Positions 1-8,072 of a stretch of DNA of 64,000 bases are shown one piece after another. The notes below the pieces were generated by a model. That model did no database searches. It was not told the DNA's origin and saw nothing but the letters and a program-made list of their open reading frames with translations. The DNA is taken from the NCBI RefSeq assembly GCF_000260135.1, contig NZ_JH651384.1, forward strand, positions 127,693 to 191,692, in the 5' to 3' direction. The DNA is from Thiothrix nivea DSM 5205. Lineage in GTDB: Bacteria; Pseudomonadota; Gammaproteobacteria; Thiotrichales; Thiotrichaceae. Each line of letters starts with the position of its first letter. Within the stretch, counting starts at the first letter, position 1. A program made the translations under genes and the position numbers.

Positions 1-701
1 ATTTTGGCCGGGATTTCCACCTGTCGGGAAACTTCACGGTATTCGTGGCTATCCAGGTCATAGGGGTGGATATAGAAAATACTGCTTTCCTGATCCAGGT
101 TGCGGGATAGCCACTGGGTTAGCCAGTAGGGGTAAATGCGGAAATAGCCCCCGCCAAGCACGGGGATGTTTTTACCTAGCACCCGGCTGACGCTCATCGG
201 GTAGCTGCGTAGCCCCTGTTCAGCCATGCGTTGCAGGATGCCAGCGTCGCCCACGCCATAGCAGCCGCGCACGGTCGACAGCATGATGGAGGAGTCATAC
301 ACGATACCTTCCGTTTTCAGTGCATCGCAATACCAGCCCAGGATCTTTTCGCGGACGGAAAAGGTGGGGGCACGGAAGCCCAGGATCTTTTCGCCGCCAA
401 TGTCTTCCAGAATGGCGACGGAGCGGTGCAGTTCGGCGCGGAATTGTGCTTCTGTCAGGTTGTAAAGACGTCGGTGGGTATGGGAATGGCAGGCAAGCTC
501 ATGCCCCGCCCGGCTGATCGAGCTGACCAGTTGCGGGAATTTTTCCGCCACCATGCCCTGCACGAAGAAAGTGCCGGTTACGTCATGCTCGTCAAGAATG
601 TCCAGCAAACGGCTGGTGTTATAGAGCACGCGGCTGGAAACTTCGCGGTCGAAATCGTAAACGGATTGCTGCCAGTCTTCGATGTCTGCGCTGAAAATCA
701 T
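1..701 (-). CDS. Polysaccharide deacetylase family protein (NodB-like), partial
   Basis: The 3' end lies beyond the left edge, leaving at least 233 residues. The start reads MIFSADIEDWQ, with the NodB-type first Asp pair near residues 6-9, followed by a TGTFFVQG strand and a GHELACHSHTHR motif that supplies the metal-binding histidines. FRAPTFS is the next conserved deacetylase motif. NodB enzymes remove N-acetyl groups from polysaccharides. The overall pattern resembles the deacetylase of PEP-CTERM/exosortase-linked exopolysaccharide loci. The start codon overlaps the stop of the upstream glycosyltransferase (ATGA), so the two are translationally coupled. Seen: motifs and overlap. Inferred: action on a nascent exopolysaccharide. 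Confidence 0.85.
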   Translation of the reverse strand, partial: MIFSADIEDWQQSVYDFDREVSSRVLYNTSRLLDILDEHDVTGTFFVQGMVAEKFPQLVSSISRAGHELACHSHTHRRLYNLTEAQFRAELHRSVAILEDIGGEKILGFRAPTFSVREKILGWYCDALKTEGIVYDSSIMLSTVRGCYGVGDAGILQRMAEQGLRSYPMSVSRVLGKNIPVLGGGYFRIYPYWLTQWLSRNLDQESSIFYIHPYDLDSHEYREVSRQVEIPAK

Positions 702-1897
702 GCTTTCGCCTCCTGGGAAGGAATGTTTGGCTCACCCTTGCCGGGAGAGGTGTCAGGGGTTTGGGTACAAGAAAGGTAAATGTCACTGAGGATGTCCAGC
801 ACCCGTGCTTCGGAGAAATGCTGCTCGACATGGGCGCGGGCGGTCTTGCCCATCGCCAGACGCTGCGAAGGGTTGCGGATGAGCCACAACATGTGCCCAG
901 CCAATGTCTCCGGCGCATCCAGCGGCGTTTTGAAACCGGTTTCGCGGTCGATGACAGCTTCTCGGCTACCTTTGACATCGGTACAGATTACCGGCTTGCC
1001 GCAGGCCATCGGTTCGATCAGGGCGCGGGGGATGCCTTCGGCAAACGAGGTCAACATCCCCACGTCAATGCTTTGGTAGAAAGCCGGCATGTCATTGCTG
1101 TAGGCGAGGATTTCCACTACATCCTCTAATCCTTTGGCGCGGATAGTAGCCTCTACATCTGCCAGCAAATGCCCCTGCCCAATCAGTTTCACCCTGAAAT
1201 GACGGGTCTGTTTTGCCAGCAGTCCCACTGCATCCAGCAGCAGCGTATGGTTCTTGATCGGCTCAAACCGTGCCACCATCCCGAACACAGTCGGATGCTC
1301 TTCGCTCCCTTCCCCCCTTGCGGGGGAAGGGGTGGGGATGATGGGGGGAACGTTCGGCGAAAACCTCCCCAAATCAATCCCGTTCCCCAAAAACACCATC
1401 TGCGCCTCTTCCAGTAGCCTGTATTCCCGTGCCAGTTCCATGTCACTGCGCAACTGGAACAGCGAGTAGCGCACCGTCGGTTTGAGTAGCTTTTCGATCA
1501 GCAGGAATACTTTGCGCGCCAGCACACCGGTATTTTCCGCGATGCTGTAGCCGTGGCTCTGGTAAATCCAAACGGTTTGGCGGTCAAAAAAAGCCAGAAA
1601 ACGCCCCACCAGCCCCGGCACGCCGAAGTGCAGGTGCACTGCGTCATAGCCGCCAGCACGGATAGCACGGCGCAAATTCCAGGCGGAACGCATCAGTTGC
1701 AGCGGGTTCAGGCTGCGGTGCAGGGCGGTAGTTACCACGTTCATGCCCTGTTCCTGCATCAGCGCCACCTCAGGGCCGTCGATACACAGCAGATCAACCC
1801 TGACTTTACCTGCAAGCCGCTGGTTGAGTGCGCATGCACGGTGGAAAACCAGTGCGTAGGCGGAACTGCTGACGGTACAAACTTCCAGTATTTTCAT
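698..1897 (-). CDS. Glycosyltransferase family 4 protein
   Basis: GT-B retaining glycosyltransferase expected to add a sugar to an exopolysaccharide intermediate at the inner membrane. The start at MKILEVCTVSSS is preferred over an in-frame ATG 51 bases upstream because it begins directly with the family's first beta strand. The C-terminal domain shows FGMVARFEPIKNH and the donor-binding segment EGIPRALIEPMACGKPVIC with the E-x7-E pattern. A proline- and glycine-rich stretch (about residues 180-200, TPSPARGEGSEE) interrupts the domain linker and coincides with a palindromic DNA element. A second such stretch (TPDTSPGKGE) lies near the C terminus. The gene is flanked by a deacetylase and a FemAB-like gene, an arrangement known from PEP-CTERM exopolysaccharide loci. 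Confidence 0.85.
   Translation of the reverse strand: MKILEVCTVSSSAYALVFHRACALNQRLAGKVRVDLLCIDGPEVALMQEQGMNVVTTALHRSLNPLQLMRSAWNLRRAIRAGGYDAVHLHFGVPGLVGRFLAFFDRQTVWIYQSHGYSIAENTGVLARKVFLLIEKLLKPTVRYSLFQLRSDMELAREYRLLEEAQMVFLGNGIDLGRFSPNVPPIIPTPSPARGEGSEEHPTVFGMVARFEPIKNHTLLLDAVGLLAKQTRHFRVKLIGQGHLLADVEATIRAKGLEDVVEILAYSNDMPAFYQSIDVGMLTSFAEGIPRALIEPMACGKPVICTDVKGSREAVIDRETGFKTPLDAPETLAGHMLWLIRNPSQRLAMGKTARAHVEQHFSEARVLDILSDIYLSCTQTPDTSPGKGEPNIPSQEAKA
1300..1352. repeat. Palindromic element inside the GT4 gene
   Basis: A perfect 10-bp stem (CCCTTCCCCC at 1307-1316 with GGGGGAAGGG at 1322-1331, loop CTTGC) lies within the glycosyltransferase reading frame and is translated as a low-complexity TPSPARGEG-type peptide. 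A weaker related palindrome lies near the end of the same gene at about 729-763. It resembles small palindromic elements that insert in frame into genes. It is a different family from the AAGAAACCCC element elsewhere in the window. Confidence 0.6.
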
Positions 1898-1910
1898 CTT
1901 GTTGGCCTTG

Positions 1911-2909
1911 TCAGTAATAGCGGTGTAGTAGGGTGCGGGCAAGCCCATCCATCACGATGGCAGGGGTGTTACGTATCAGCCAGGAAGCCGCATTCTGCAC
2001 ACGGGAACGCGCCTTGCGTGGTGGCTTGATATTGATCCGGTAGTAGTAAATCCGGTGCGAGCGGTTGGCCAGTTTCAGCTTGAACTGGTGCTGGTTGCCG
2101 CCTGCTGAAGAGCGCCCGAGGTTATAAGTTTTGCGCCCGGTGGCTGCGCAGTGTTCGGTGATTTTCCAGAGCATGGCCAGGAACACGTTGTGTTTTTTGT
2201 AATCACGGTGGATGCCTGCCCACGCGCCATAGATTTCATCCTGGCTGGTGAAATTGAATGATGCCACCACCGGTTTGCCTTCCATGTAGCCCACAAAAAT
2301 ATCGGTCTGGTTGGGGCATTGCGCCAGCAGGTCGGTAAAAAAGTGCCGGGGATGGGGTAGGCTGCCAATGTCATGCAAGCTCATGCGGTACAAGGTGTAG
2401 AACTCGTCCAATAGTTCGGGCGTACTGCCGGTCACTGCGCTGAAACCTTGTCTCAACGGGCGTCGGATATTCTTGCGGGTATTGCCGGACAATTGGCTCC
2501 AGAGCTGTTCCAGCGAGGGCTGGAGGTCGATATTCAGTTCCACCTTGTCTGATTCGTCCACCAGGCAGGGGATATGTTGTGCTGTACGGATTTCCAGCAT
2601 CCTGATGCCGGTGCTTGCCAGTTCATTTACCAGTTGCCCGATCATCGGGGTGTAATCGGTATCCGCAATACCGGGGATGTAGCCGGTCTTGTCAAAGCCC
2701 GCGCCAAGGATCAGGGTTTTGTTCCCCAGCAGGTTGTCGCGCGCAAAGGCTGGTATGGTGAATGGTTTCCCATCAGTGGACAATTCCAGTTGTACCGCCT
2801 GCAAGCGAAATTCACGGGCGATGAGGGCGCGGAAGGCGTGGCTGGCAAAAATGCTGTCGGTATCTGCACTTGTCAATATGACCGGGTCGGGAATAATGGC
2901 TAGGCTCAT
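1911..2909 (-). CDS. FemAB-like / GNAT-fold protein of an exopolysaccharide locus
   Basis: A 332-residue protein resembling the FemAB family members found in PEP-CTERM/exosortase loci, which have a GNAT-type acyltransferase fold. The segment NTRKNIRRPLRQGF (about residues 142-155) and the later AWAGIHRDYKKHNVFLAMLW and YNLGRSSAGG stretches match the family's peptidyl or acyl-transfer core. No signal peptide is apparent, so it is probably cytoplasmic. It lies 13 bases upstream of the glycosyltransferase start on the same strand and belongs to the same operon. Its acceptor is not known. Family assignment is from motif recognition. Confidence 0.7.
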   Translation of the reverse strand: MSLAIIPDPVILTSADTDSIFASHAFRALIAREFRLQAVQLELSTDGKPFTIPAFARDNLLGNKTLILGAGFDKTGYIPGIADTDYTPMIGQLVNELASTGIRMLEIRTAQHIPCLVDESDKVELNIDLQPSLEQLWSQLSGNTRKNIRRPLRQGFSAVTGSTPELLDEFYTLYRMSLHDIGSLPHPRHFFTDLLAQCPNQTDIFVGYMEGKPVVASFNFTSQDEIYGAWAGIHRDYKKHNVFLAMLWKITEHCAATGRKTYNLGRSSAGGNQHQFKLKLANRSHRIYYYRINIKPPRKARSRVQNAASWLIRNTPAIVMDGLARTLLHRYY

Positions 2910-3143
2910 GCTTTCAGGCCAAGATTATTATTTTGATTGTCCCCCTTATACGGTTGAGGCCATGTAAACGCCACCATTGCCTGACCAGCGGGGAGTTTGG
3001 ATGAATGGACGGTGATAAAGCGTAAATGTTTTCCGCTTATCCACAAAATGCTTACGACCGCAAGGTATCCTTTGCGGTATTGCGGGTTGTGGTGGGAGAA
3101 TGAAGCCACTATTAAACTAAAGAACTACCTCGCCCCGGGAAAC

Positions 3144-5423
3144 ATGTTAACTGTCACCAATAAAAACAACCTTCCCCAGCATCCGTTCCATGCTAGCGCG
3201 CCCTCTCCACAGGTTACAGCGCTTGCAACCCCTGGTCGCGCCTTGACACTGGAAGATATTTGGCGGCGGTTGATGCGGCAAAAATGGGTCTTGCTGCTGA
3301 CGGCACTTTCCATTCTGCTGTTGACGGCTTATATCACCTGGACAACGACACCCACTTACCGTTCCGGTGCCACCATACAGATCGAAAAAGACGGCGTGCA
3401 AATCGTGAATTTTGGCGCTGTCACCAGCCTGTCGCCCGACATGGGGGAGCAGGATCCATTTTTCCGCACCCAATACGAGCAATTGAAAAGCCGCAAATTG
3501 GCAGAAAGGGTCATTGCCGACTTGGATTTGCAGGCACGCCTGTTTGAGCGTCCTGAAAAAGTCACGCTGCTGAAAGCGCTCGCCAGTTTCGTGAAAAGCC
3601 TGCTCACTTCGCTGTTGCCCGTTGGGGATACTGCTGGCAAGCCACCCGCGACGATGGACTATGCCGAAGCATTCCAGAAACAACTGTACGTGGAACCGAT
3701 TGAAAAGACCCACCTAGTCAAAGTGTTCTTTGAAAGCCCTGACCCTGTACTGTCGGCGGAAATTGTCAATGCCCTAATCAATGCCTTCATCAAGGACAAC
3801 ATCAGCTCACAAAGCGAAACCGACACCTACGCCAAGGAATTTCTGGAGCAGGAACTGGAAAAGGCACGCAGCCGCCTGACCTTGCAGGAAGCCAAGCTGA
3901 TCGAATACGCCAAGCAGAACGGCATCCTCGAAGTTAACAACAGCCAGTCCAGCCAGGAACGCAAGCTGGATGAATTGTATTCCGCCTTGGGTGAGGCCGA
4001 GCGCAACCGCATCCAGGCCGAAAGCCAGATGATTTCGGGGCGCAAGCACGGCAATGTGCGTGAAGTCCTCAACAACCCGGTGGTGGAAGGTATCAAGCAA
4101 AATCTGGTGACGCTGGAAGCCGACTACCAGGAAAAACTGAAACTGTTCAAGCCCGCTTACCCCGACATGCAACGCCTGCAACAGCAAATCCTGGAAACCC
4201 GCCGCCAGTTGCAGAAAGAGGTTGGCGGCCTCAAGCAGTCGCTGGATGCCGAATACGTTTCTGCCAAAAAACTGGAAGATGATCTACGTGCCGAACTCGA
4301 TACGTTCAAGGGCGAACTGGTTGACCAGCGTGACCGTGGCATTGAATACAATGCCCTCAAACGTGAGGTAGAAAGCAGCCGTGACCTTTACGATGGCCTG
4401 TTGCAACGCCTGAAGGAAGTCAATGTTGCTGCCAATGTCACCAGCAGCAACATCCGGGTGGTGGATGTGGCCGCACCTGCCAGTGATATTTTCCGCCCCA
4501 AGAAAGCCCTCAACCTCATTCTGGGCGGCCTGGTGGGGCTGATGCTGGGGATAGGCGCTGCTTTACTGCGTGAAACGCTCAGCCAGAGCGTCGCCTCGGT
4601 GGGTGAATTGCAGGCGCTCAGCGGCCTACCGGTACTGGGAACCATCCCGCATGTGCGCAACCGTTCGGAAAGCCATCTGGCGTTGGCAACCGCGCGCGAT
4701 GCCGGTTCCCTGCTGGCCGAAGCCTATCGGGTAGCAGCGGCGAACCTGCGCTTCGTGCTGCCGGGCGGCATGGCACCGCGCGTGACCCTGATTGCCAGCG
4801 TTAACCCGGCGGAAGGCAAATCCACCTCAGCGGTTAATATTGCACTGAGCCAAGCGCAGCAGGGCATGAAGGTGCTGCTGATTGACGCCGATTTGCGCAA
4901 GCCTTCCATCCACGTCAAGATGGGCTTGCCGAATGCCAGAGGTTTGAGCAATTTCCTCAGTGGCGAAACGGATGTTGCCAGCGTCACCCACCCTTCCCGT
5001 GAACTCAAAGGTTTGTATTTCATCACGGCAGGGACTCTGATCGCCGACCCGGTAAGGATGGTTTCCAGCCCGGCGATGGCGCGCTTGCTTAATCTTGCCT
5101 CCAAGCATTTTGACAGCGTGATTGTGGATGGGCCGCCGGTTGCCGGGTTTGCTGACGCCATTTACCTGTCTTCGATGGCGGAAGCCACGGTGATTGTTGC
5201 CGATGAGGATCATATCAACCGCAAACGCCTGTTGAACGTCATTGAGCAATTGCGCCGGGTCAAGCCCAACGTGGTTGGCTTCCTGATGGTCAAGTCACAG
5301 GATGACGTGACCGACTACCGTTATTACGACCGCTACCAGACGCGCATACCTTCCTCCGGACGTCCTGCCAAAAAAGCACCGAAAGGCAAAGGCAAGGGTC
5401 TGAATCTGGCTCCTGTGCTTTAA
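3144..5423 (+). CDS. Polysaccharide co-polymerase / BY-kinase (Wzc-like tyrosine autokinase)
   Basis: Inner-membrane protein that controls polysaccharide chain length and export through tyrosine autophosphorylation. The order is: short N-terminal cytoplasmic tail, first membrane segment (WVLLLTALSILLLTAYI), a long periplasmic Wzz-type coiled coil, second membrane segment (ILGGLVGLMLGIGAALL), then a CpsD/CapB kinase domain. The kinase domain shows Walker A (NPAEGKS), Walker A' (VLLIDADLRKP) and Walker B (VIVDGPPV). The C terminus has a tyrosine cluster (DYRYYDRYQ), the usual phosphorylation site. The start at ATG 3144 is chosen because the longer frame adds 49 residues without family resemblance. 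It is divergent from the deacetylase-GT-FemAB operon. Confidence 0.88.
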   Translation: MLTVTNKNNLPQHPFHASAPSPQVTALATPGRALTLEDIWRRLMRQKWVLLLTALSILLLTAYITWTTTPTYRSGATIQIEKDGVQIVNFGAVTSLSPDMGEQDPFFRTQYEQLKSRKLAERVIADLDLQARLFERPEKVTLLKALASFVKSLLTSLLPVGDTAGKPPATMDYAEAFQKQLYVEPIEKTHLVKVFFESPDPVLSAEIVNALINAFIKDNISSQSETDTYAKEFLEQELEKARSRLTLQEAKLIEYAKQNGILEVNNSQSSQERKLDELYSALGEAERNRIQAESQMISGRKHGNVREVLNNPVVEGIKQNLVTLEADYQEKLKLFKPAYPDMQRLQQQILETRRQLQKEVGGLKQSLDAEYVSAKKLEDDLRAELDTFKGELVDQRDRGIEYNALKREVESSRDLYDGLLQRLKEVNVAANVTSSNIRVVDVAAPASDIFRPKKALNLILGGLVGLMLGIGAALLRETLSQSVASVGELQALSGLPVLGTIPHVRNRSESHLALATARDAGSLLAEAYRVAAANLRFVLPGGMAPRVTLIASVNPAEGKSTSAVNIALSQAQQGMKVLLIDADLRKPSIHVKMGLPNARGLSNFLSGETDVASVTHPSRELKGLYFITAGTLIADPVRMVSSPAMARLLNLASKHFDSVIVDGPPVAGFADAIYLSSMAEATVIVADEDHINRKRLLNVIEQLRRVKPNVVGFLMVKSQDDVTDYRYYDRYQTRIPSSGRPAKKAPKGKGKGLNLAPVL

Positions 5424-5513
5424 TGCTGGATGATTTCTGAACGTCTTCTTCTCGCCGATGTCACAATGGCTATACTTTGTGTAATGGCAGCGGGCTTGCG
5501 GGGGAAGGTTATT

Positions 5514-6704
5514 ATGTTCAAGACATACTTTTTCAGGTATTGCAGCATTATCTGCTTGGCGGTGGCGCTAGGTTTATTGTTGCCAGCTTGTGGCAACCGG
5601 CCTGAGACAGCGCCTGCGCCGGAAGAAGCCCCCGTCGTTTATTCAATGCAAGAAGCGCCACCAGCGGAAGACGCGCTTGGGGAAGAAGCACCAGCGATGC
5701 TGGCTCCAGCACCGCCACCTGTGGCTGCCGAAAAAATAATGTTGGAACCAGAATTCGGCAATATTCTGTTCAACCCACCCACCGAGATGACTAGGGACAA
5801 AACCGAGCGGATCGAAGTCAGGATCAGCCGTGAAGCCCTTGATGATGCTGGGCTGATCGGCAGGGGAGAGGTTATCCGCGATACGGTACGGGTCAGCAAC
5901 CTCATGTCGGTGGCGTTGTACGGCGACAAATTCCAGGTGGCCAGCATCACTGATGAGAAGCAACTCGTCGAACCGACCGGTTATACCGAGTGGTCATTTG
6001 ACGTAACGCCACTGGTAGTAGCCAAGGGTCAGATACTGACACTGAAAGTTTCCATTCACCTGCCCTCCGGCGTGAAAAACAAATTGGTGTACTCCCGCCC
6101 GATCAGCATTGATGTCGATGGTAAAAGCGCGATCCTGAAATGGTTGGTGGAAAACTGGAAACTGCTGGTGTTGTTGGCATTTGTGGCAGCGCTGGTGTCT
6201 TACCTGGTTAGGAACCTGCAAAAAGCTAAAAAGCCCTACAAGCGTTCCGGCAACGAAGCCGTGTTCATCAGTTACCGCCGCGATGACAGCAGTGGCTACA
6301 CGCTTGCGATCTATGAGCAGCTCAAGAAAGCGTTGGGTGACGACGCCGTTTTCATGGATCTGGATGATATTCCCCACGGCGAGGATTTTGTCGAGCACAT
6401 TGAAAAAGTGCTTGCCAAGGCCAACACCCTGCTGGTCATGATTGGGGAACGCTGGGTCAACGCAGCCAATGCCAAGGGGCGGCGGCTGGACGACCCGGGC
6501 GATTTTGTGCGTCTGGAAGTGGCCAAGGCACTGCACCGCAATATCCGGGTGATTCCGGTGCTGTTGAAAAACGCCCAGATGCCAGGGGTGGATGAGTTGC
6601 CGGAAGACTTACACAAGCTGACCCGTAAAAATGGCATCCGTATCCATGATGACCAGTTTGAGGCGAGTGTGCAGCGGTTGCTTGAGGCAATTGCGGCTCA
6701 ATGA
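5514..6704 (+). CDS. Lipoprotein with transmembrane segment and C-terminal TIR domain
   Basis: About 396 residues. The start at MFKTYFFRYC follows a GGGGAAGG ribosome site. A type II signal peptide ends in LPAC (lipidated Cys26). A Pro/Ala/Glu-rich linker and a beta-rich domain (about residues 80-205) follow, then one membrane segment (LLVLLAFVAALVSYLV, about 218-233) and a TIR_2-type domain from VFISYRRDDSSGY to the end. DFVRLEVAKAL matches the position of the conserved glutamate in TIR NADases. A periplasmic lipid anchor plus one membrane pass would place the TIR domain in the cytoplasm. The function is unknown. An envelope-sensing NAD-hydrolysing or scaffold role is possible but is inference. 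Confidence 0.75.
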   Translation: MFKTYFFRYCSIICLAVALGLLLPACGNRPETAPAPEEAPVVYSMQEAPPAEDALGEEAPAMLAPAPPPVAAEKIMLEPEFGNILFNPPTEMTRDKTERIEVRISREALDDAGLIGRGEVIRDTVRVSNLMSVALYGDKFQVASITDEKQLVEPTGYTEWSFDVTPLVVAKGQILTLKVSIHLPSGVKNKLVYSRPISIDVDGKSAILKWLVENWKLLVLLAFVAALVSYLVRNLQKAKKPYKRSGNEAVFISYRRDDSSGYTLAIYEQLKKALGDDAVFMDLDDIPHGEDFVEHIEKVLAKANTLLVMIGERWVNAANAKGRRLDDPGDFVRLEVAKALHRNIRVIPVLLKNAQMPGVDELPEDLHKLTRKNGIRIHDDQFEASVQRLLEAIAAQ

Positions 6705-6802
6705 TCTGTACGCTAACGGTGACTGACATCTTGTAAATTTTTGGCAGACGCCGTGGATTGCTTATACACTGCTGGTATCAAAATCAGGCAAGGAACAAGT
6801 GC

Positions 6803-7993
6803 ATGGCGTTTCAGGATTCGGCCTTACGCAAGGCTTTCCCCAATGGCCTCAACGGCGAAATTGCACGCGGCGCAAGCGGCACGACAGTCGTTGCCATACA
6901 GTATGCGTTAGGAAGGCTCGGCCACCTGCACGACCTGTGCGATGGCAAGTTTGGCGGCAATACCGAAAACGCGGTGAAAGCGTTCCAGACAGCCGTCGCG
7001 GTTGCGCCAACCGGCAAGGTGACATCCATTCTGCTGACCTTGTTGGACATCGCTGTTGCATGGCTGGATTTACGCACTCCAGCGATGAAGGCGGTTGATC
7101 CGCTGGCGTTCCTCTCCAATTTCCGCGCACTGGCCATGCCGGAAATCCGCCTCAACAGTAGCAGTGAAATTTTTTCCTGGACTAGCCCGGCGATTCAGAC
7201 GGCCTACGGTAGCTGGGTCGGGCATTACTGGGAAGTGATCAAGCAGAACCGGGTGGAGGCTGATTGCAAGGGCATGGCGCTGTTCCTGATGGATCAGTTC
7301 CGCAAGCAGATCAGGGAAGACCGTTTCGTCAACCTGCCGCACCCCGTGTTGCGCGGTGCAGCGGAAAAAACCTGGATCGTGGCGACCCGCGACAAGACGC
7401 GCGGTTTTTTCAGTCGTTCGGATAACAGCGCCCAGGTCAGGCGTACTGGCTATGAGGCAGTGTTGAATGTGGAAAAGCTTGATCCCCAGCAATCCATGCT
7501 GTCCGGCGTAGCGGTGCATTACCCCGAAATTAGCGCCCATCAGGTAGCCCGTGCTTGTCCCCGTGTATGGGACTGGAACCCGGCCTTCAGCAATGATGGA
7601 GACACCGGCAAGCCGGAAATACCGGTCAACCAGTTGCAACCCGGCCACCTGATTTTCATCGACCACACCGGCAATGGCAGCTTTGACCACACCGTCAACG
7701 TCATCAAGGTGGAACGTGATGCCAACAACCGTACCCGTAAGCTGGTGATGGCGGTTGGCTCGTTTGATGATGTGCGGGATAATTTCTCCGACACCGAACC
7801 CAACAGCCTCTCGCAGATCAACACCTACGCCGAGGAAGTGACGGTGGAACTGGATGCCAGCGGGCGTATTACCAACTCCCTCGTAAGCTGGTCATCCGAG
7901 CCGGATTACCTCGTTAAAACCCGTTACAGCGCGCGCACCACCCTGATGGAGCAAAAACCAGGTGGCAAGCTAATTATTGGCCGCTGGGGCTGA
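6803..7993 (+). CDS. Peptidoglycan-binding-domain protein with putative Cys/His hydrolase-like C-terminal region
   Basis: About 396 residues starting at MAFQDSALRK. Residues about 15-75 form a PG_binding_1-type repeat (RGASGTTVVAIQYALGRLG, KFGGNTENAVKAFQ). The remainder contains an ADCKGMALFL segment (Cys near 155) and an SFDHTVNVI segment (His near 295), a spacing that could form a papain-like Cys/His site as in NlpC/CHAP or transglutaminase-type enzymes. This catalytic assignment is inference. No signal peptide is seen, which is odd for a wall-binding protein. It lies 98 bp downstream of the TIR lipoprotein on the same strand, so co-expression is possible. Confidence 0.55.
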   Translation: MAFQDSALRKAFPNGLNGEIARGASGTTVVAIQYALGRLGHLHDLCDGKFGGNTENAVKAFQTAVAVAPTGKVTSILLTLLDIAVAWLDLRTPAMKAVDPLAFLSNFRALAMPEIRLNSSSEIFSWTSPAIQTAYGSWVGHYWEVIKQNRVEADCKGMALFLMDQFRKQIREDRFVNLPHPVLRGAAEKTWIVATRDKTRGFFSRSDNSAQVRRTGYEAVLNVEKLDPQQSMLSGVAVHYPEISAHQVARACPRVWDWNPAFSNDGDTGKPEIPVNQLQPGHLIFIDHTGNGSFDHTVNVIKVERDANNRTRKLVMAVGSFDDVRDNFSDTEPNSLSQINTYAEEVTVELDASGRITNSLVSWSSEPDYLVKTRYSARTTLMEQKPGGKLIIGRWG

Positions 7994-7997
7994 GGCG

Positions 7998-8020
7998 AAA
8001 AAAAGCGGCCCGCAGGCCGC
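7998..8020 (-). terminator. Rho-independent terminator of the nifLA operon
   Basis: Read on the minus strand, a GC-only stem (GCGGCC/GGCCGC, four-base loop) is followed by seven T residues. It lies about 50 bp downstream of the nifA stop codon and directly against the stop of the convergent peptidoglycan-binding gene. Confidence 0.85.
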
Positions 8021-8072
8021 CGAGGAGTTACACAGATACCGCTTTGAGAGGAGGAGGATCGCGCTTTCGGTA

